Assembly: GCA_032164245.1 (NCBI GenBank) | Contig: JAVMKO010000002.1 | Coordinates: 90,533,340 to 90,597,339, forward strand | Direction of reading: 5' to 3' | Source of the DNA: Sternotherus odoratus | Lineage: Eukaryota > Chordata > Testudines > Kinosternidae | Length of the DNA stretch: 64,000 bases | Part shown: positions 8,876-20,589 of the stretch, in pieces | Numbering within the stretch: position 1 is the first letter of the stretch | Layout of the letters: each line of letters opens with the position of its first letter | The notes under the pieces: model-generated | Databases searched by the model: none | Seen by the model: only the letters and a program-made list of their open reading frames with translations | What the model was told of the DNA's origin: nothing | Made by a program: the position numbers and the translations under genes

Positions 8876-9655
8876 CTGTCGGAGCAGCAGCCCGCCTTCC
8901 ACAGGGTCGGGGTGGCAGCTCCGCAGCCTGCCCGTTGCTGGGATCCGGGCGGCAGCCGGGAGCCGTCAGCCAGCTCGCCTGCTACTGGGACCCGGGCGGC
9001 AGCCGGGAGCCGTCAGCCAGCCTGCCAGCGGCTGGGACCAGGGTGGCTTCCGGGAGCCAGGAGCCAGCCCGCCTGCTGTCGGGACCAGGGCGGGAGCCGG
9101 CAGCCAGCCCGCCAGCGGCTGGGACCGGGGCGGCAGCCGGCAGCCAGCCCGCCAGCAGCCGGGACCGGGGCGGCAGCCGGCAGCCAGCCCGCCCGCGGCC
9201 GGGACCGGGGCAGCAGCCAGCAGCCAGCCGGCCCGCTGCCGGGATCGGGGCGGGAGCCGGCAGCCAGCCAGCCCGCCCGCTGCCGGGATCGGGGCGGGAG
9301 CCGGCAGCCAGCCAGCCCGCCCGCTGCCGGGATCGGGGCGGGAGCCGGCAGCCAGCCAGCCCGCCCGCTGCCGGGATCGGGGCGGGAGCCGGCAGCCAGT
9401 CAGCCCGCCCGCTGCCGGGATCGGGGCGGGAGCTGGCAGCCAGCCAGCCCGCCCGCTGCCGGGATCGGGGTTGGAGCCGGCAGCCAGCCCGCCAGCGGCT
9501 GGGACCGGGGCGGCAGCCGGGAGCCAGCAGACGGCCGCCTGCGAAGGGGACCAGGGCCGCAGCCGGGAGGGGTCGCGGTCTGATATGGATCAGAAATTTT
9601 GTCCGTTGCATCCGAAGTCCGTTAAATCGAGGTCCGTTAAATCGAGGTTTTACTG
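8876..9655 (-). mobile_element. Tigger/pogo-like element, end missing, with minisatellite (copy 1)
   Basis: The right end '...cgaggttttactg' followed by TA (9656-9657) is a pogo/Tigger-type terminus, preceded by 'gtccgttaaatcgagg' given twice. The left part (from 'ctgtcggagcagcagcccgcc') is the reverse complement of bases upstream of the right terminus of copy 2 (60770-61373), so about 90 bp including the other terminus are missing. The interior is a GC-rich tandem array. No transposase is present; open frames of 200-320 codons occur in several frames on both strands. Confidence 0.8.
8935..9560. repeat. GC-rich minisatellite, 40/44-bp unit, about 14 copies
   Basis: Units begin 'gggatcggggcgggagccgg' or 'gggaccggggcggcagccgg'. 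The middle units from about 9241 are 44 bp long and the flanking ones about 40 bp, differing by a 4-bp 'cagc' insertion. Neither length is a multiple of three, so the long ORFs across it are frame-free and not protein. The array sits wholly inside the Tigger-like element and shares its unit with the array in copy 2. Confidence 0.9.
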
Positions 9656-9657
9656 TA

Positions 9658-11374
9658 TAGACTTTGTCTGTCTGTCTGTCTATCTAATCCAATCTACACA
9701 GAAAGAGAGAGAGAGAACAATCCCTAACTGTGGGCTGAGCTCTTTTAAAAATCCATCCCTAACTAATGTTTCCAAATCTTTGCTTTAATGAAAATGTTAA
9801 GGTGATCTAAGTGAAACCTACACAGATAGTGAAACCCGCATAAGAGTGTTTTCTTAAAGAACCTCCCCCCAAATGTTTTGAGGACAATTCTGTTCCACCT
9901 TTACTAGAAGACCACTTTCCTTAATCAATTAACTGAATGGTCAAAAACCAAGTTTTCACTATTATATTTAATCTTTCTGAAATACTGTCTTCACAAACAG
10001 AAAACGCGAGTGAAATACAACACACCAAAAGAGGCATCTAGCCAAGACATTTGTCTGCGGGACTTTGTTTCTCTATTGAGCTATACTGGGACCTTATAGA
10101 TTCCCTATTTATTTACACTGCCCCCTCAATGGCTCATTAGTGCAGAAACCCTTTGGAACTAATCCAGATACTGTGGATGAAATCCTGGTCTCACAGAAGA
10201 CAGAGGAAGTTTTGTGACTGACTTCAATGGAGTCAGGATTTCGCCCTATAGGTTCACTCAAGAAGGAATAAGTTCTTTAGCTACACCCCTCTCTGCACCC
10301 TGCCCCACCCCCACATATCATCTGGGGAGCTCAGAGCCTTGCATTCTCATGGCATCGCTGAGGGGATCGCAGTCATGCTGTTTATTAAGTTTTGTTCATA
10401 GTTCAAGCTGAGTGTAAGTGAGAAATGTGCCAACCTGCCTCACAATAAATGGCCTTTTAATGAACTAGTTTAGGATTTAAATTACCCAAGAACCTGGAAG
10501 ATGCATTTTAAATTCAAAACCTTTTTAGGCAATTAAAACCTGACATGCTGCCATGGAAAACAGGCCAGGGAAAAAGAGATTCCTCCTCTTGAGATTCACC
10601 ACTCACAAAGGGAGATAATGAAATTGCAGACACCTTAGGTACAATAACCTTGAGAGGGTGCTCAGGTTTCAGCTTTAGGATTTAATTCAGGCTGCACTGC
10701 AAGCTAGAGTTGATCCTCCAGGCATGAGAGTGTTTTTGGTCATTGGGCCAACAGGATTACTGTATCTTGGGCCTGTGCCACCTGAAAGTATTAGGAAAAA
10801 GAGTTTTCCACATTCTTACAAGATTCATTTCACTAAAATACATAGTGTTTAAGCTTAGCCATGTTATTTAATTCTCTTTCCATGCAAATCAGGTTGAATA
10901 TCTTAATATCCACATGACTTGGAAGCTAGCAGTGAACCTTTTGTGTCTCCCCTTCACCGCCCCCCCCTTCCAATTTGCTAAATATCCCCAGGGTAGCTGC
11001 ATACATTTTAACAAGTGTTTCCAGAAGTGCAGTGCTCCATTACAATGAAGAATTACCTCTAATTTTACAGCCCTTTCATTTGTATCTTGGGGTGACACCC
11101 AAAGGATGAAGTCTACAGTGAACATGCATCTAACACCCAATAACTACATATTAATCAACATTCAGCACATTTCTTCAGCACACTTGAAGAAATTCACAGT
11201 TCGTGAAGCTAATCATATAGACAACATCTAATAACAAACATGTCATTAATACACTCAGTTTTCTCCTTGGTTCCAATCTAGCCCAGCGTTTAAGTATGTT
11301 CTTAAATTTAAGCATGCCAGTAACCACACTGACTTCAATGGGGCTATTTGTGCTTAAAGTTGAACGTGCACTAC
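9658..11374. other. Single-copy sequence with a short palindromic repeat
   Basis: A small TGTC run lies at 9666-9682. At 10168-10250 the words 'gaaatcctggtc' and 'gtcaggatttcgc', with 'gacttcaatgga' between them, form the short palindromic amniote repeat type also seen at 57379-57441. No gene is apparent in the rest. Confidence 0.45.
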
Positions 11375-11508
11375 TTTTTATTTATATGTATTGCAGAAGC
11401 TCCTAGAAGCCCCAGTTAGAAACCAGGAACCCATTGTGTTAAGTGCCGTACATCACAGGACAAATAGACAAACCCTGCCCTAAAGAGCTTACAGTTTGGG
11501 CCATACTT
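11375..11508 (+). repeat. Dispersed SINE-like repeat fragment
   Basis: The stretch runs from 'gtattgcagaagctcctag' to 'cctaaagagcttacagt' and matches a dispersed amniote repeat that I recognise; part of the same repeat lies in the opposite orientation at 25612-25680. Its exact family name is uncertain. Confidence 0.55.
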
Positions 11509-11881
11509 TGTTGGATGGGGAAGGACCGTATTTTTATATTTGGAGAGTATCATTCATTCAATATGTTTGTCATGTGTATGACTATCATACATATACCCAG
11601 AGCTTCTATATTAAGCACATTTTAATAAATAGAAAACATATTTCTCACTGAAATGTGTTTTCTTGTTTTTATTCTTTTTCAACATACTTTTATAAAAGTT
11701 CTAGCATTCAAAGCAGTACTTCAAAAGAATACTATAAGATTGATATTCTAAAATTAATGAGTTTGTGGGATCACGACTTACTGCTTATTTATTGGGGAAA
11801 AGCCTGACGTAGCTGGTGTACCCTGCTAGCATACACTAGCTACTTTACACTAACTCTGTGGCAGTTCTTACTGCACACTAA

Positions 11882-12118
11882 GGCTATGTTTACACTATGA
11901 AGTACAGGTGTGAGTCTTCTGTTCATGTACACGTACTCATGCTAGCTCTCATTGAGCTAGCACAATAATAAATTGCAGTGTAGCTGCAGTAGTCATGGTA
12001 GCAGCAGCAGCAGCTAGCTCTCATTGAGCTACCATGGCTCACTGCTGTTTGTACTCATGGTAGAGCATTATACATGGGCAGGGAAATCACACCCTAAATG
12101 TGTAGTGTAGACACAGCC
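11882..12118. mobile_element. MITE E ('ggctatgtttacact' family)
   Basis: The element begins 'ggctatgtttacactatg' and ends 'gtagtgtagacacagcc', inverted ends of about 16 bp. TAA precedes it (11879-11881) and AAA follows. The interior has an imperfect duplication of 'gctagctctcattgagcta' (11942-11960 and 12012-12030). It is non-coding. Confidence 0.75.
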
Positions 12119-12119
12119 A

Positions 12120-12363
12120 AAGATAAGTCTACACTGGAAACATTGTGGCGCTGTAGTGTAGACACTTATTACAGTGATGGAAGGGGTTCTTCTGTCATTG
12201 TAATAAATCCACCTCCCGAGAGGCAGTCACTAGGTTGATGGAAGAATTCTTCCATCTACTCCCGGGATGAGGTCATCTTAGCTATTTCTCTCAGGGGAGT
12301 GAATTTTTCACACCTCTGAGAGATGAAGCTGGGCCAAACTAAGTTTTAGGTGTAGACCAGGCC
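12120..12363. mobile_element. MITE F ('gtctacact' family)
   Basis: The element runs from 'agataagtctacactgg' to 'aggtgtagaccaggcc' and is followed by TTA. An internal inverted pair, 'gatggaagaattcttccatc' (12237-12256), is a perfect 20-base palindrome. It directly abuts MITE E on one side and MITE G on the other. Confidence 0.7.
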
Positions 12364-12366
12364 TTA

Positions 12367-12588
12367 GGCTATGTCTACACTATGGAGGCTATAGTGAAAT
12401 ACCTATTCAGCATAGCCTCGGAGTGTAGGTGCAGCCTATGCTGACACAAAGAGTTTTTCTGTTGGTGCAGGAAAACCACCTCCACACTGCTCAGACATTG
12501 CTGTGTCAGTCAGGGGTGTGGCTTTTTTCACACCCCAACCAAAATAGCTATGACAATATAACTTTTCAGTGTAGACCAAGACATACGG
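12367..12588. mobile_element. MITE G ('ggctatgtctacact' family)
   Basis: The element starts 'ggctatgtctacactatgg' three bases (TTA) after MITE F and ends near 'cagtgtagaccaagacatac'. The ends are inverted repeats with mismatches. It has no coding capacity. Confidence 0.7.
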
Positions 12589-12644
12589 CATAGTAGCTTA
12601 CTGCACTTGAAAGTGCATGAAACTAAACTGCAAGGGCTCTCTTA

Positions 12645-12925
12645 GGGCAGGTCTACATTACGGGGTTAAGTCGATCTAAGTTATGCAGCTCCAACTGTGT
12701 GAATAATGTGTATCTTAGGTTGACTTATTGCAGAGTCCACACCTTGCTGGTCGATGGCAGAGTTTCTCCCATTGACTTACCTTATGCTTCTTGTTCCGAT
12801 GGAGTACTGGAGTTGATAGGAGAGCAATCAGCAGTTGATTTAGTGGGTCTTCACTAGACATGCTAAATCAATCCCCAGTGGATCGATTGCCATAGCATCG
12901 ATCCATGGTAAGTGGATTCAAGCCC
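12645..12925. mobile_element. PIF/Harbinger-like MITE, copy D
   Basis: The 281-bp element starts 'gggcaggtctacatta' and ends 'ggattcaagccc'. TTA flanks both ends (12642-12644 and 12926-12928). The interior ('gtcgatctaagttatgcag', 'atcgatcc') is a decayed version of copies A, B and C. Confidence 0.75.
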
Positions 12926-12929
12926 TTAG

Positions 12930-14562
12930 TGGGCAGTAAGAGCATTCACATGGGGAATTAGTGCGGAATAGCTAGTGCACTTTCAATTCACACTGAGTTT
13001 ATGGTACACTAACTTCCCTATGTAAACAAGCCTTTAGAATACTATATATTTTTTAAAAATAAGCATAATCATAGTCACTGCAAGGTAGACCTTCAAAAAG
13101 ATGATTTGATGTCTGTGAGAATCCTCATCCCTCATCCCCTTCTTCTGTCCTGATTGGCTTTGGTTGCAAGAGTTAGCCTAGCTAAATCTGCAAGTTCAGG
13201 AATAGAGCTCTTGAGACAGCTGAACAGTTTCAAAAAGAACAGAATCTGTAAACAGCTACTTTAATGAATTTCTGGATCTTTGTGAAAGTTCCTACCTGGC
13301 TCTGAAGTGGATTCTGTTTTTCGTTAAAGTAGCCGTTGCTGTGTCAGAGACCTCTTCTTAATCTATTATCATGTATCATAACAGAATCCTTATGTGCAAT
13401 GGCTAGTTAGTGAAAAGTGGGGAAAGTTATATTTAAAAAGTTTTATTGAAAAGTTAAACAGTTCTACCTCTGCACACATCACGAGAATTGTACAATACAA
13501 CCTATTGTCATATGCTGCCAGTAGTGAGCCCACCATTCAAAAATGGGGCTTTCCATAGTGCAGGGGTTTTTCCAGTCCAGCAACATCTGGATTGTGTTGT
13601 GGAAGAAGACCTTCAACAAATCAGAAAAGGATCTCCATGAAAGTGGAGCTCCTGAATTGGCTGGTATATAAATAGAGGAAAGGGAGTGTGTCAAAACTGT
13701 TTTGGGCCATGTTTGAGGACTGCCTGTTCCCCAGTGCCACTTTGATTAGCCACATCACCTTTGTGTCTACCATACCCTACTTTTACTTATTTCAGATAAT
13801 TTTGGGTGCTTAGCTACAGAATTTTCCCAGTGGTCTCTTGCACATCTCTGTTTCTGCACATTCAGGTAGGCATTTTTTATATTATTGCATGATCATTTCT
13901 CCAGAGTATCTGTTCTATTCCACCTATGAAAATCTGACCCCTCTAATCATGACAAGAAGGTGGTTTGGCCAAATTATTAAATCTGGCCATATGGATTTAA
14001 AATAAAAACACATAAGCAACCTCTAAAGACAGCACGACAGACAAGCTGTACTCTAATGCTAGATTCCTCTGTGTTTCTGTACCATTTCAATTCAATGATC
14101 TAGGCATGTCTCACAGCTCAGAAACCTGATCATACTAAACAGCAGTGTTAAGATTTTATGAATCTGAAAACAAGTTGGTTTGGACTGAGTGTGATCTGCA
14201 GAAATGTCAGCACCCCATTCTTGACTGTTAGCTCCTGGGAAACAATGAGTTTAGCTATATGGCACTGCAAAATTAAATAATTAAAAACAATCCTTCTCTC
14301 TCTCAACCCCTCCAGTTTTAACGGTTAATAACTATAATAACATAGTCAGATGCAGGCAGTATTATTATCTGATAATGTCTGAAATTTGAAATGGGGCTAT
14401 TAGCCACCCAAGGCGAAACATAATTGCCCAGTTTCTGTGCACTATCAGATGGCAGATGATGTTGCTGAATGTTATTAGTTAAGTATTTCAGTTTTTCATA
14501 TGGGGAAGAAATTAAATTTCAACTGTACACTGTGGCCAAGCCCTTCATATTAAACTTTAATA
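12930..14562. other. Single-copy AT-rich sequence, no gene seen
   Basis: No repeat family, exon or RNA gene could be recognised. Short ORFs have no domain. Confidence 0.5.
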
Positions 14563-14955
14563 TTAAACCTCTAAGGAAGGTGATTCTATCACCTCCCTAG
14601 GTAACCCATTCCAATGCTTGACCACCCTCCTAGTGAAAAAGTTTTTCCTAATATCCAATGTAAACCTTCCCAACAGCAACTTGAGACCATTACTCCTTGT
14701 TCTGTCATCTGCTACCACTGAGAACAGTCTAGATCCATCCTCTTTAGAACCCCCTTTCAGGTAGTGGAAAGCAGCTATCAAATCTCCCCTCAGTCTTCTC
14801 TTCTGTAGACTAAACAATCCCAGTTCTCTCAGCCTCTCCTCATAAGTCATGCGCTCCAGGCCCCTAATTATCTTTGTTGCCCTTCTCTGGACTTTTTCCA
14901 GGTAGGACTTGAAATACACAACAGGGGACGGATCTTGGGAGTAAGATGATGCCAC
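14563..14955 (-). mobile_element. CR1 LINE fragment (ORF2 C-terminus)
   Basis: The minus strand holds a 130-codon open frame, including '[19 protein letters not shown]' and the CR1 terminal block '[14 protein letters not shown]'. This is the C-terminal end of CR1 ORF2. The copy lacks both the reverse transcriptase and the usual 3' untranslated end, so it is truncated on both sides. Its frame is still intact over 390 bp, which suggests moderate age. Confidence 0.9.
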
Positions 14956-15243
14956 TTTTGTGGTTACTGTTCAGAGTGCAACCGCACTTTGAAGCATCAA
15001 GTCTAGGATATGGGATATTCTGTATCATGTTGCCCCGACTGTGTGGAAAAACTTCATGAGGTTTGTTTATTTTTTAAAAAACTGCATTAAAATAACAAAT
15101 GTCTCACTTCAACAACAAAAAAGTTTAAAAAGTTCAGGTGTGTTAAGGCTTTTAACTCCATCCTTATCTTATACTATGTTCCTATGCAGAAAAATGTCAT
15201 TTGTAGTGTTGTGGGAGCTATGCTGGCCCCAGGATTTGAGAAA

Positions 15244-15373
15244 GACAAGGTGAGTGAGATAATATCTTTACTGGACCAACTGCTGTTGGTCAGAGTTCCA
15301 CAGAGCTCTTCTCTTGGCTCTCCCACCAACGGAAGTTGGTCCAATATAAGACATTACCTCACCCACCTTGTCC
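15244..15373. repeat. Palindromic interspersed repeat
   Basis: The arm 15244-15290 ('gacaaggtgagtgag'...'ttggt') is inverted at 15324-15373 ('accaacggaagttggt'...'acccaccttgtc'), with a 33-base loop containing 'cacagagctctt'. I recognise it as a dispersed amniote fold-back repeat. The parent element is unknown to me. Confidence 0.8.
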
Positions 15374-16028
15374 CTGAGAAAAGCGCGACAGTTATGTTGA
15401 ATAGCATGCTGATTCTGCAGTTCTTAGATAGAACATTGCAATATAACCCTGAACTTCAAATTGCTTAGCTTTTAACTACAATACATTTAATGTTATGATG
15501 AGTTAATTGTATTAAACTTATGTGCGCCCTGATTCTCACCCTTGGGACTCAATCAGTCACCAAGGTCTGTGCAAGTGGACCCCTGAAGCCCTGCGGAGCT
15601 CAGCACAGGACTGGGGCTTCGGTCCCTGACAAAATTCGCTCCATGGGTTTATTCCTGGGCTCTTCTCGTACACATCCTACATCAGGCTCTCACCCTCTTT
15701 CCTTGGAAAAATAAACTAAGAGGTTCTTCTCCAGTGCTAAATGAATGGATTTCTCTTGCAAGAGCGCATATAACAAAGTTTCTTTTCCATGTGGAAATAC
15801 TCATTAAAAAAGAAGACTATACTTGAGTACAAAAGTGCCTTTCTTCTAGCTGCCTGAGTGAACTGTGCTCAATCTCCCCAGATGCTCTAGTCATTATATT
15901 AATTCGTCTGTGAAAGTGACTCAAGGACTCAATGGAGCCAGTGATCTTCAGCTATAGCTGGTAAGAGGGCCCTGTGCTGACCTAAAACTATGTCACATGC
16001 AGTTGTAAAGCTGCAGGACTTGGCAAGC

Positions 16029-16083
<55 letters not shown>

Positions 16084-17046
16084 TGAGAAAGCACAACTAG
16101 AATACAACAGATGCAATCTCCTTTTGCACTTTTCTAGTGCTTTGGCTGACAACTGGGTAGCTTAGTCTCAAGAAATGTAATGCTCATGTTCAGAGAGAGT
16201 CTTTAAACTAAGTGGAATCTCCTAGCTCTGCTTCTTTGCAAAGAATAATTAGCCAGACACTTGCAGTAAAACAGGGAAGGTTTGGGATTAGGGAAGAAAG
16301 CAGCCTGCAAAGCAACAAGACTGAAATAGTAAGGAGGGAGAAAGCTTGTTCTCCCCATTGTTTTTCCTCTGCTGTAATTACTGAAAGACAAAGTCCTTTG
16401 TATGTACAATAGAGTATGTGGGGAAGCACTGGAAGGGCTGTCTATGGAGTACTGTATGCTAGAAGGCATTCTGAGTGCTGCTGTGAACTCGGTGCATAAT
16501 GCCTTGACTACAGTGATTTTCCATAATGGTTCCACAACAAGTATTGAGCTCCAGGAAAAGGAATTTTGTCCCCTTATCTTACAGCTATGAAGAGCGGACC
16601 TCAACACTTTTGTGCCTAATGATATTGCAGTAGGAAATTCTAGCTATTACAATTGAGGAATAAAATTCACAAGCTGACTTATGTTGTGGGTCAGGGGAGT
16701 ATAAAACTCTCCTCTGCAACTTTACACTAGAATTGGACCCAAAACAATCCCCCATTGAACCAACCATCACCCCGACTTATATTGAGAATGTTTGAATCCC
16801 AACTTTTTGGCTGGCTTCTTTCTCTGCAATAGGCCAGATCACATCCTGAGATCCAACCCAAAATGTTGGTATATTCAGATGGGGACCCTAATGGTAAATC
16901 AAGGAATATCTATTCTGTTAAGTCTTGAGCAGGGTGAAAGATGTTCATCAACAGAACAACTCTTGTTTAAAAAACATTCTTGGGTAGACTGGAATTGTAC
17001 TTGATTATTTTAGATGGCTCTAGATGCCTGGGACATCTATATAAAA
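15374..17046. other. Single-copy sequence, no gene seen
   Basis: Apart from the CT microsatellite, I see no repeat family or gene. ORFs on both strands at 16203-16607 lack any recognisable domain. Confidence 0.45.
16030..16077. repeat. (CT)n microsatellite
   Basis: About 24 CT dinucleotides occur without interruption. Confidence 0.97.
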
Positions 17047-17629
17047 TCTATATATATATAAGTCAAGTGGTGTATGTATGTATGACTGCGAACTCCTCCC
17101 GCACCGTTTGAGCCAGAGTCTTGAAATTTGGTACAGTTAGGGGTCTTGGGGTCTAGATGGTCATAAGGGTCGAAAAATTTTCGAATCTCACCTCTGACGC
17201 CCCCCAGGGGTGAAAGTCTTTAAGGGCCAATCACATCGGCTGGGCAGCTGGCTGGTGATGACGTCATAATACCCCCTCCAACAGACACCGCACTCGCTCA
17301 GCTCACTGCCCCTCCCTCCTCCAACGGAACCCCGGAAATCCCTCAGTTCTCTGCCCCTCCCCCCTCCCAACGGAACCCAGGAATCCATCAGCCCTGTGCC
17401 CCCCCCCCCCCCACCTGCCAAGGTCCCCGGAATCCCTCGGCTCTGGGCCCCCTCCCTGCCTGCGACGAATCCGAGTTGGGTTTGGTGGGACGCTAAGTGA
17501 GGTGGGGGTGTCGGGTTTGGTCGGGGGGTGAGTGAGCCGGGGGGTGTTGGGGTTGGTCAGGGGGTGTCAGCTGTCTGTCCCCTCCCCACCTCAGACTGAC
17601 CCGAGCAGCGCCGGGCACTTATGCTAGTG
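17047..17629 (-). mobile_element. Unclassified repeat with TA-rich end (copy 2, reversed)
   Basis: The sequence begins with a TATATATA run and 'ggtgtatgtatgtatg', passes 'tgaaatttggtacagtta', and ends 'gagcagcgccgggcac'. Each of these has a reversed counterpart in the element at 42971-43468. The interior 17270-17600 is a GC-rich stretch absent from the other copy, with 'cggaacccaggaatcc'-like units repeated about three times. I recall this element type in several vertebrates but cannot assign a superfamily. Confidence 0.75.
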
Positions 17630-20589
17630 TAATATAAAGAAGAAAATCCTTATTTCACAGGTTTGGGGACTATCCCAATACAATGTTGTGGTTGATAGGA
17701 TGAATTTAGTTTGAAACTCTTAATACTCAATTTGTTAGACTCCTTTTATTATTAGGAAATTACACTGTCGTGAAAACTAAATGGTTGAAGGGCAGATATG
17801 GTTTCTAGGCATTATTGTGATTTCCACAAACATGATCAATATGAGTTGAGACAGTTAAGAAGGGTTACTAAGGTTGATCAATGTATTTGGAGGGGGATGA
17901 ATTGAATAATCTAATCTCTACCTCCACATACAAGTACTAATTTCTACTGTAAAGGAATTGACTCAGTCTGTGTTAACTCATAGAACTCATTTCCAAAATA
18001 TATAATCCAAACAAAGAATTTATCATGATTCAAAAGGATTTTAAATATTTATATGGATAATAATAGGCACAGATATTCAGATATCTTAGTGATGGCTGCA
18101 GTCTAAGAGCCTTGATAGACCATTATAGTAGGACATGAAAATATTATTAGGTGAAAAAATCTTCATGCGTAAGTTTATAAACCATCCATCACCCTCTGGG
18201 CATTAGGAAAATACTTCCCTTGTCTTTCTAAGGCACATATCTAACCACCATCATAATAGTATCTGGCTCCTGGTTGCTGCTACCACAGCTGAAGCCCCAG
18301 GCCCTTTAAATCCTAATTTAGAGGGCCCAGGGATTTTAAGGCCCTGCCTCTTGTGGTAGAGGCCCTGCCAACTGCTCAGGACTCCAGAGTACCGGTAAGT
18401 CCTTTAAGTTAATTTCACTCCTGGTTCTACCATTTCCGAGACAAAACAGGTGGGATTTCAAGCTGTGGTCAACTGCATACAAAGCAAGAATTTTCCATTG
18501 ATCCACCAACTCACTGTGGAAATATTTCCATAATTGTCTATTGTGTGGTTTCTTGCACCTTCTTCCAAGCTGGGTATTGCCTTGTAGGCACTGCCTGGCA
18601 GTGCGGGCAGTTTGGAGGTATACAGCCCCAGGGGAGTACCAGACGCGTTCTGCCTTAGAAAGGTACAATGTCTCCTAGAATTTCAGAGGAAGACAGAAGC
18701 AATTATATTCCCTTCAATAGGTGCAGCATACTGCCCTTTCCCTCCTTTCTGCATGCAGCTGGCAAGCATGTGAGGGGATTTATCTACTCTCCGTTCCTTC
18801 ATACCCTCTTTGGCGCACTGTGTGGCCCTATGGGGGTAATTAGAGCAGTCCCCTTTCTCTCTCAGCAGAGTGAGTTATGTGGGACACACAAGTGGGAAGA
18901 AGAAGCTCCTTACTCCCTTCAACTCTCTGGGAACCTACTTAAGCCCCAGACAGAATCTAACCCTAAGGGTCCGATTCTCCTTTCATTACACCAGGGTAAC
19001 TCACAATAACTCCAGTGTACTAAGCAGAGTTGCCCCAGTGTCAGTGAGAAGAAATTCAGGCTCTGTGGGTGTTAGTTCTGTCACAGTGAAGCTCACTACC
19101 CTAGCTGGCCTAAGGAAAGCACCCTTCTTCTCTGGATGTAGGACCTGTGTAGGGCTGTGGATAGTGATCAGGCTGGCTGTGCTGCTAGGAATTTTTACCT
19201 AGCGTGGGGTTGGGGATCCAAAGAATCTGAAAAGCAGGCTAACTGACAAATTGTGAACAGCCAATGACTCAACGTTTATTTTTAACACCCAGCTTCTAAT
19301 TGTTCTGGAAACCAGACTAACGGAACTATTCAAAAATTCTGTCTGGACACAGAGTACGTGACTCTTCTTTGGCGGTGCAACTATTGAACCACCCCAGCAG
19401 CCCTTCACAAACCATCGAATTCTCAAAATGGCAGCGTTCCCTCCTGGCAAGGGCATTTGATAATCCATAGACTTCAGTGGCAAAACTGGAAAACGAAACA
19501 AACAAGCTATAAAGCAAAAAAGAAAAATTATACTCATTGTAATCAGCTCGGCTTGTTGAGGGACATAAAAATCTAATCAATTGCCTGTGCATGAACAGCA
19601 GTTGTCATGTTGGGCTCTAATTGAGCAGCCAGATGGAGCCTTGTCATTGTAGACTGTAGTAGTATTCCTGGGACACACAAAACCACATGAGGCAATGAGC
19701 GGTAGGTTCATCTTCCTATTAGGGAGGACTCTGCTTACAGACAAAAACAGATTTCCCAAACCAAACATAGGTAGTTCAATATGCTTCTCTCCCGAATGTA
19801 GCAGATAGAAACTTTGCTTCTAATGGACACTTTAAATTTTTTATAGATATTACTAAGTGCTCAAAAGCAGGGAGACGGCTGGGTTCCAAATGCCCAGATG
19901 AGGTGGAGGAGCTACAGAGATTTAGTTTACTTTGTAATATTTTCACATGAGCTTTATAAGCATAGCTCATTTAAAAGAACTATATCAAGGTATTTTTTGT
20001 AAACACTTTATCAAGGTTTATTAAAAAACAAACAAACAAAAACCTTTGGAAGACTGAAACTGAAATCTGTTTCTCCACTGAATTTTTTCTCCCCTCCATT
20101 GTATATGAATTGATTTACTGAGCTGTTCACATATTTGTTTACTATTATTTTTTTTAAAGAATTGAGATCATTGAAATATTTGTCTTTAACAATAACACAA
20201 GTCAGGACATCACATCTGACATCATGATTTACGTGGGGTTTAAAAAAACAAAAAGTAGGTCCAAACGTGGGCCTATAAAACTTGACAGTGTTCTTTTAAA
20301 GGGGTACCGTTCAGTCAAATCTACGCTTTAAAAAAATCCTTGGGCCAAATACTGACCAGGTCTTTACAGCCAGACTCCTCAGAACCAATTTGGTCAAGCT
20401 AAGTTCTATGACCATGGAAGGGAAACAACCCTACAATATGTTGTAATGTTTTGGCACCATATAATGTTTTTATTTTTTCTAGTCAATGCCTGTGCATATA
20501 AAAAATGATTTCGGGTCACAAACTTGGGAAAAGAACATATTTTACTGGTGGCAAGCATAGCTTCTGGCAATAATTGAATCACCACTGCT
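17630..20589. other. Mostly single-copy sequence with small palindromic repeats
   Basis: The bulk has no recognisable gene. 18279-18313 and 18331-18359 are inverted copies ('ctaccaca', 'ggccctttaaatc'), a palindromic repeat. 18968-19068 resembles the short 'gattctcctttcattacacc' type of dispersed repeat. 19200-19800 is repeat-free. Confidence 0.45.

Noticed and set aside
8820..9788. Open frames of 209-322 codons with repeated 'GSRQPASPPAAG'-like sequence
   Set aside because: All three plus frames and a minus frame are open across the same 40/44-bp GC-rich units inside a Tigger-like element. This is compositional, not a proline-rich protein.
18336..19202. Possible host exons from ORFs of 110-113 codons
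   Set aside because: No recognisable domain or convincing splice context; the ORFs overlap palindromic repeats at 18279-18359 and 18968-19068.
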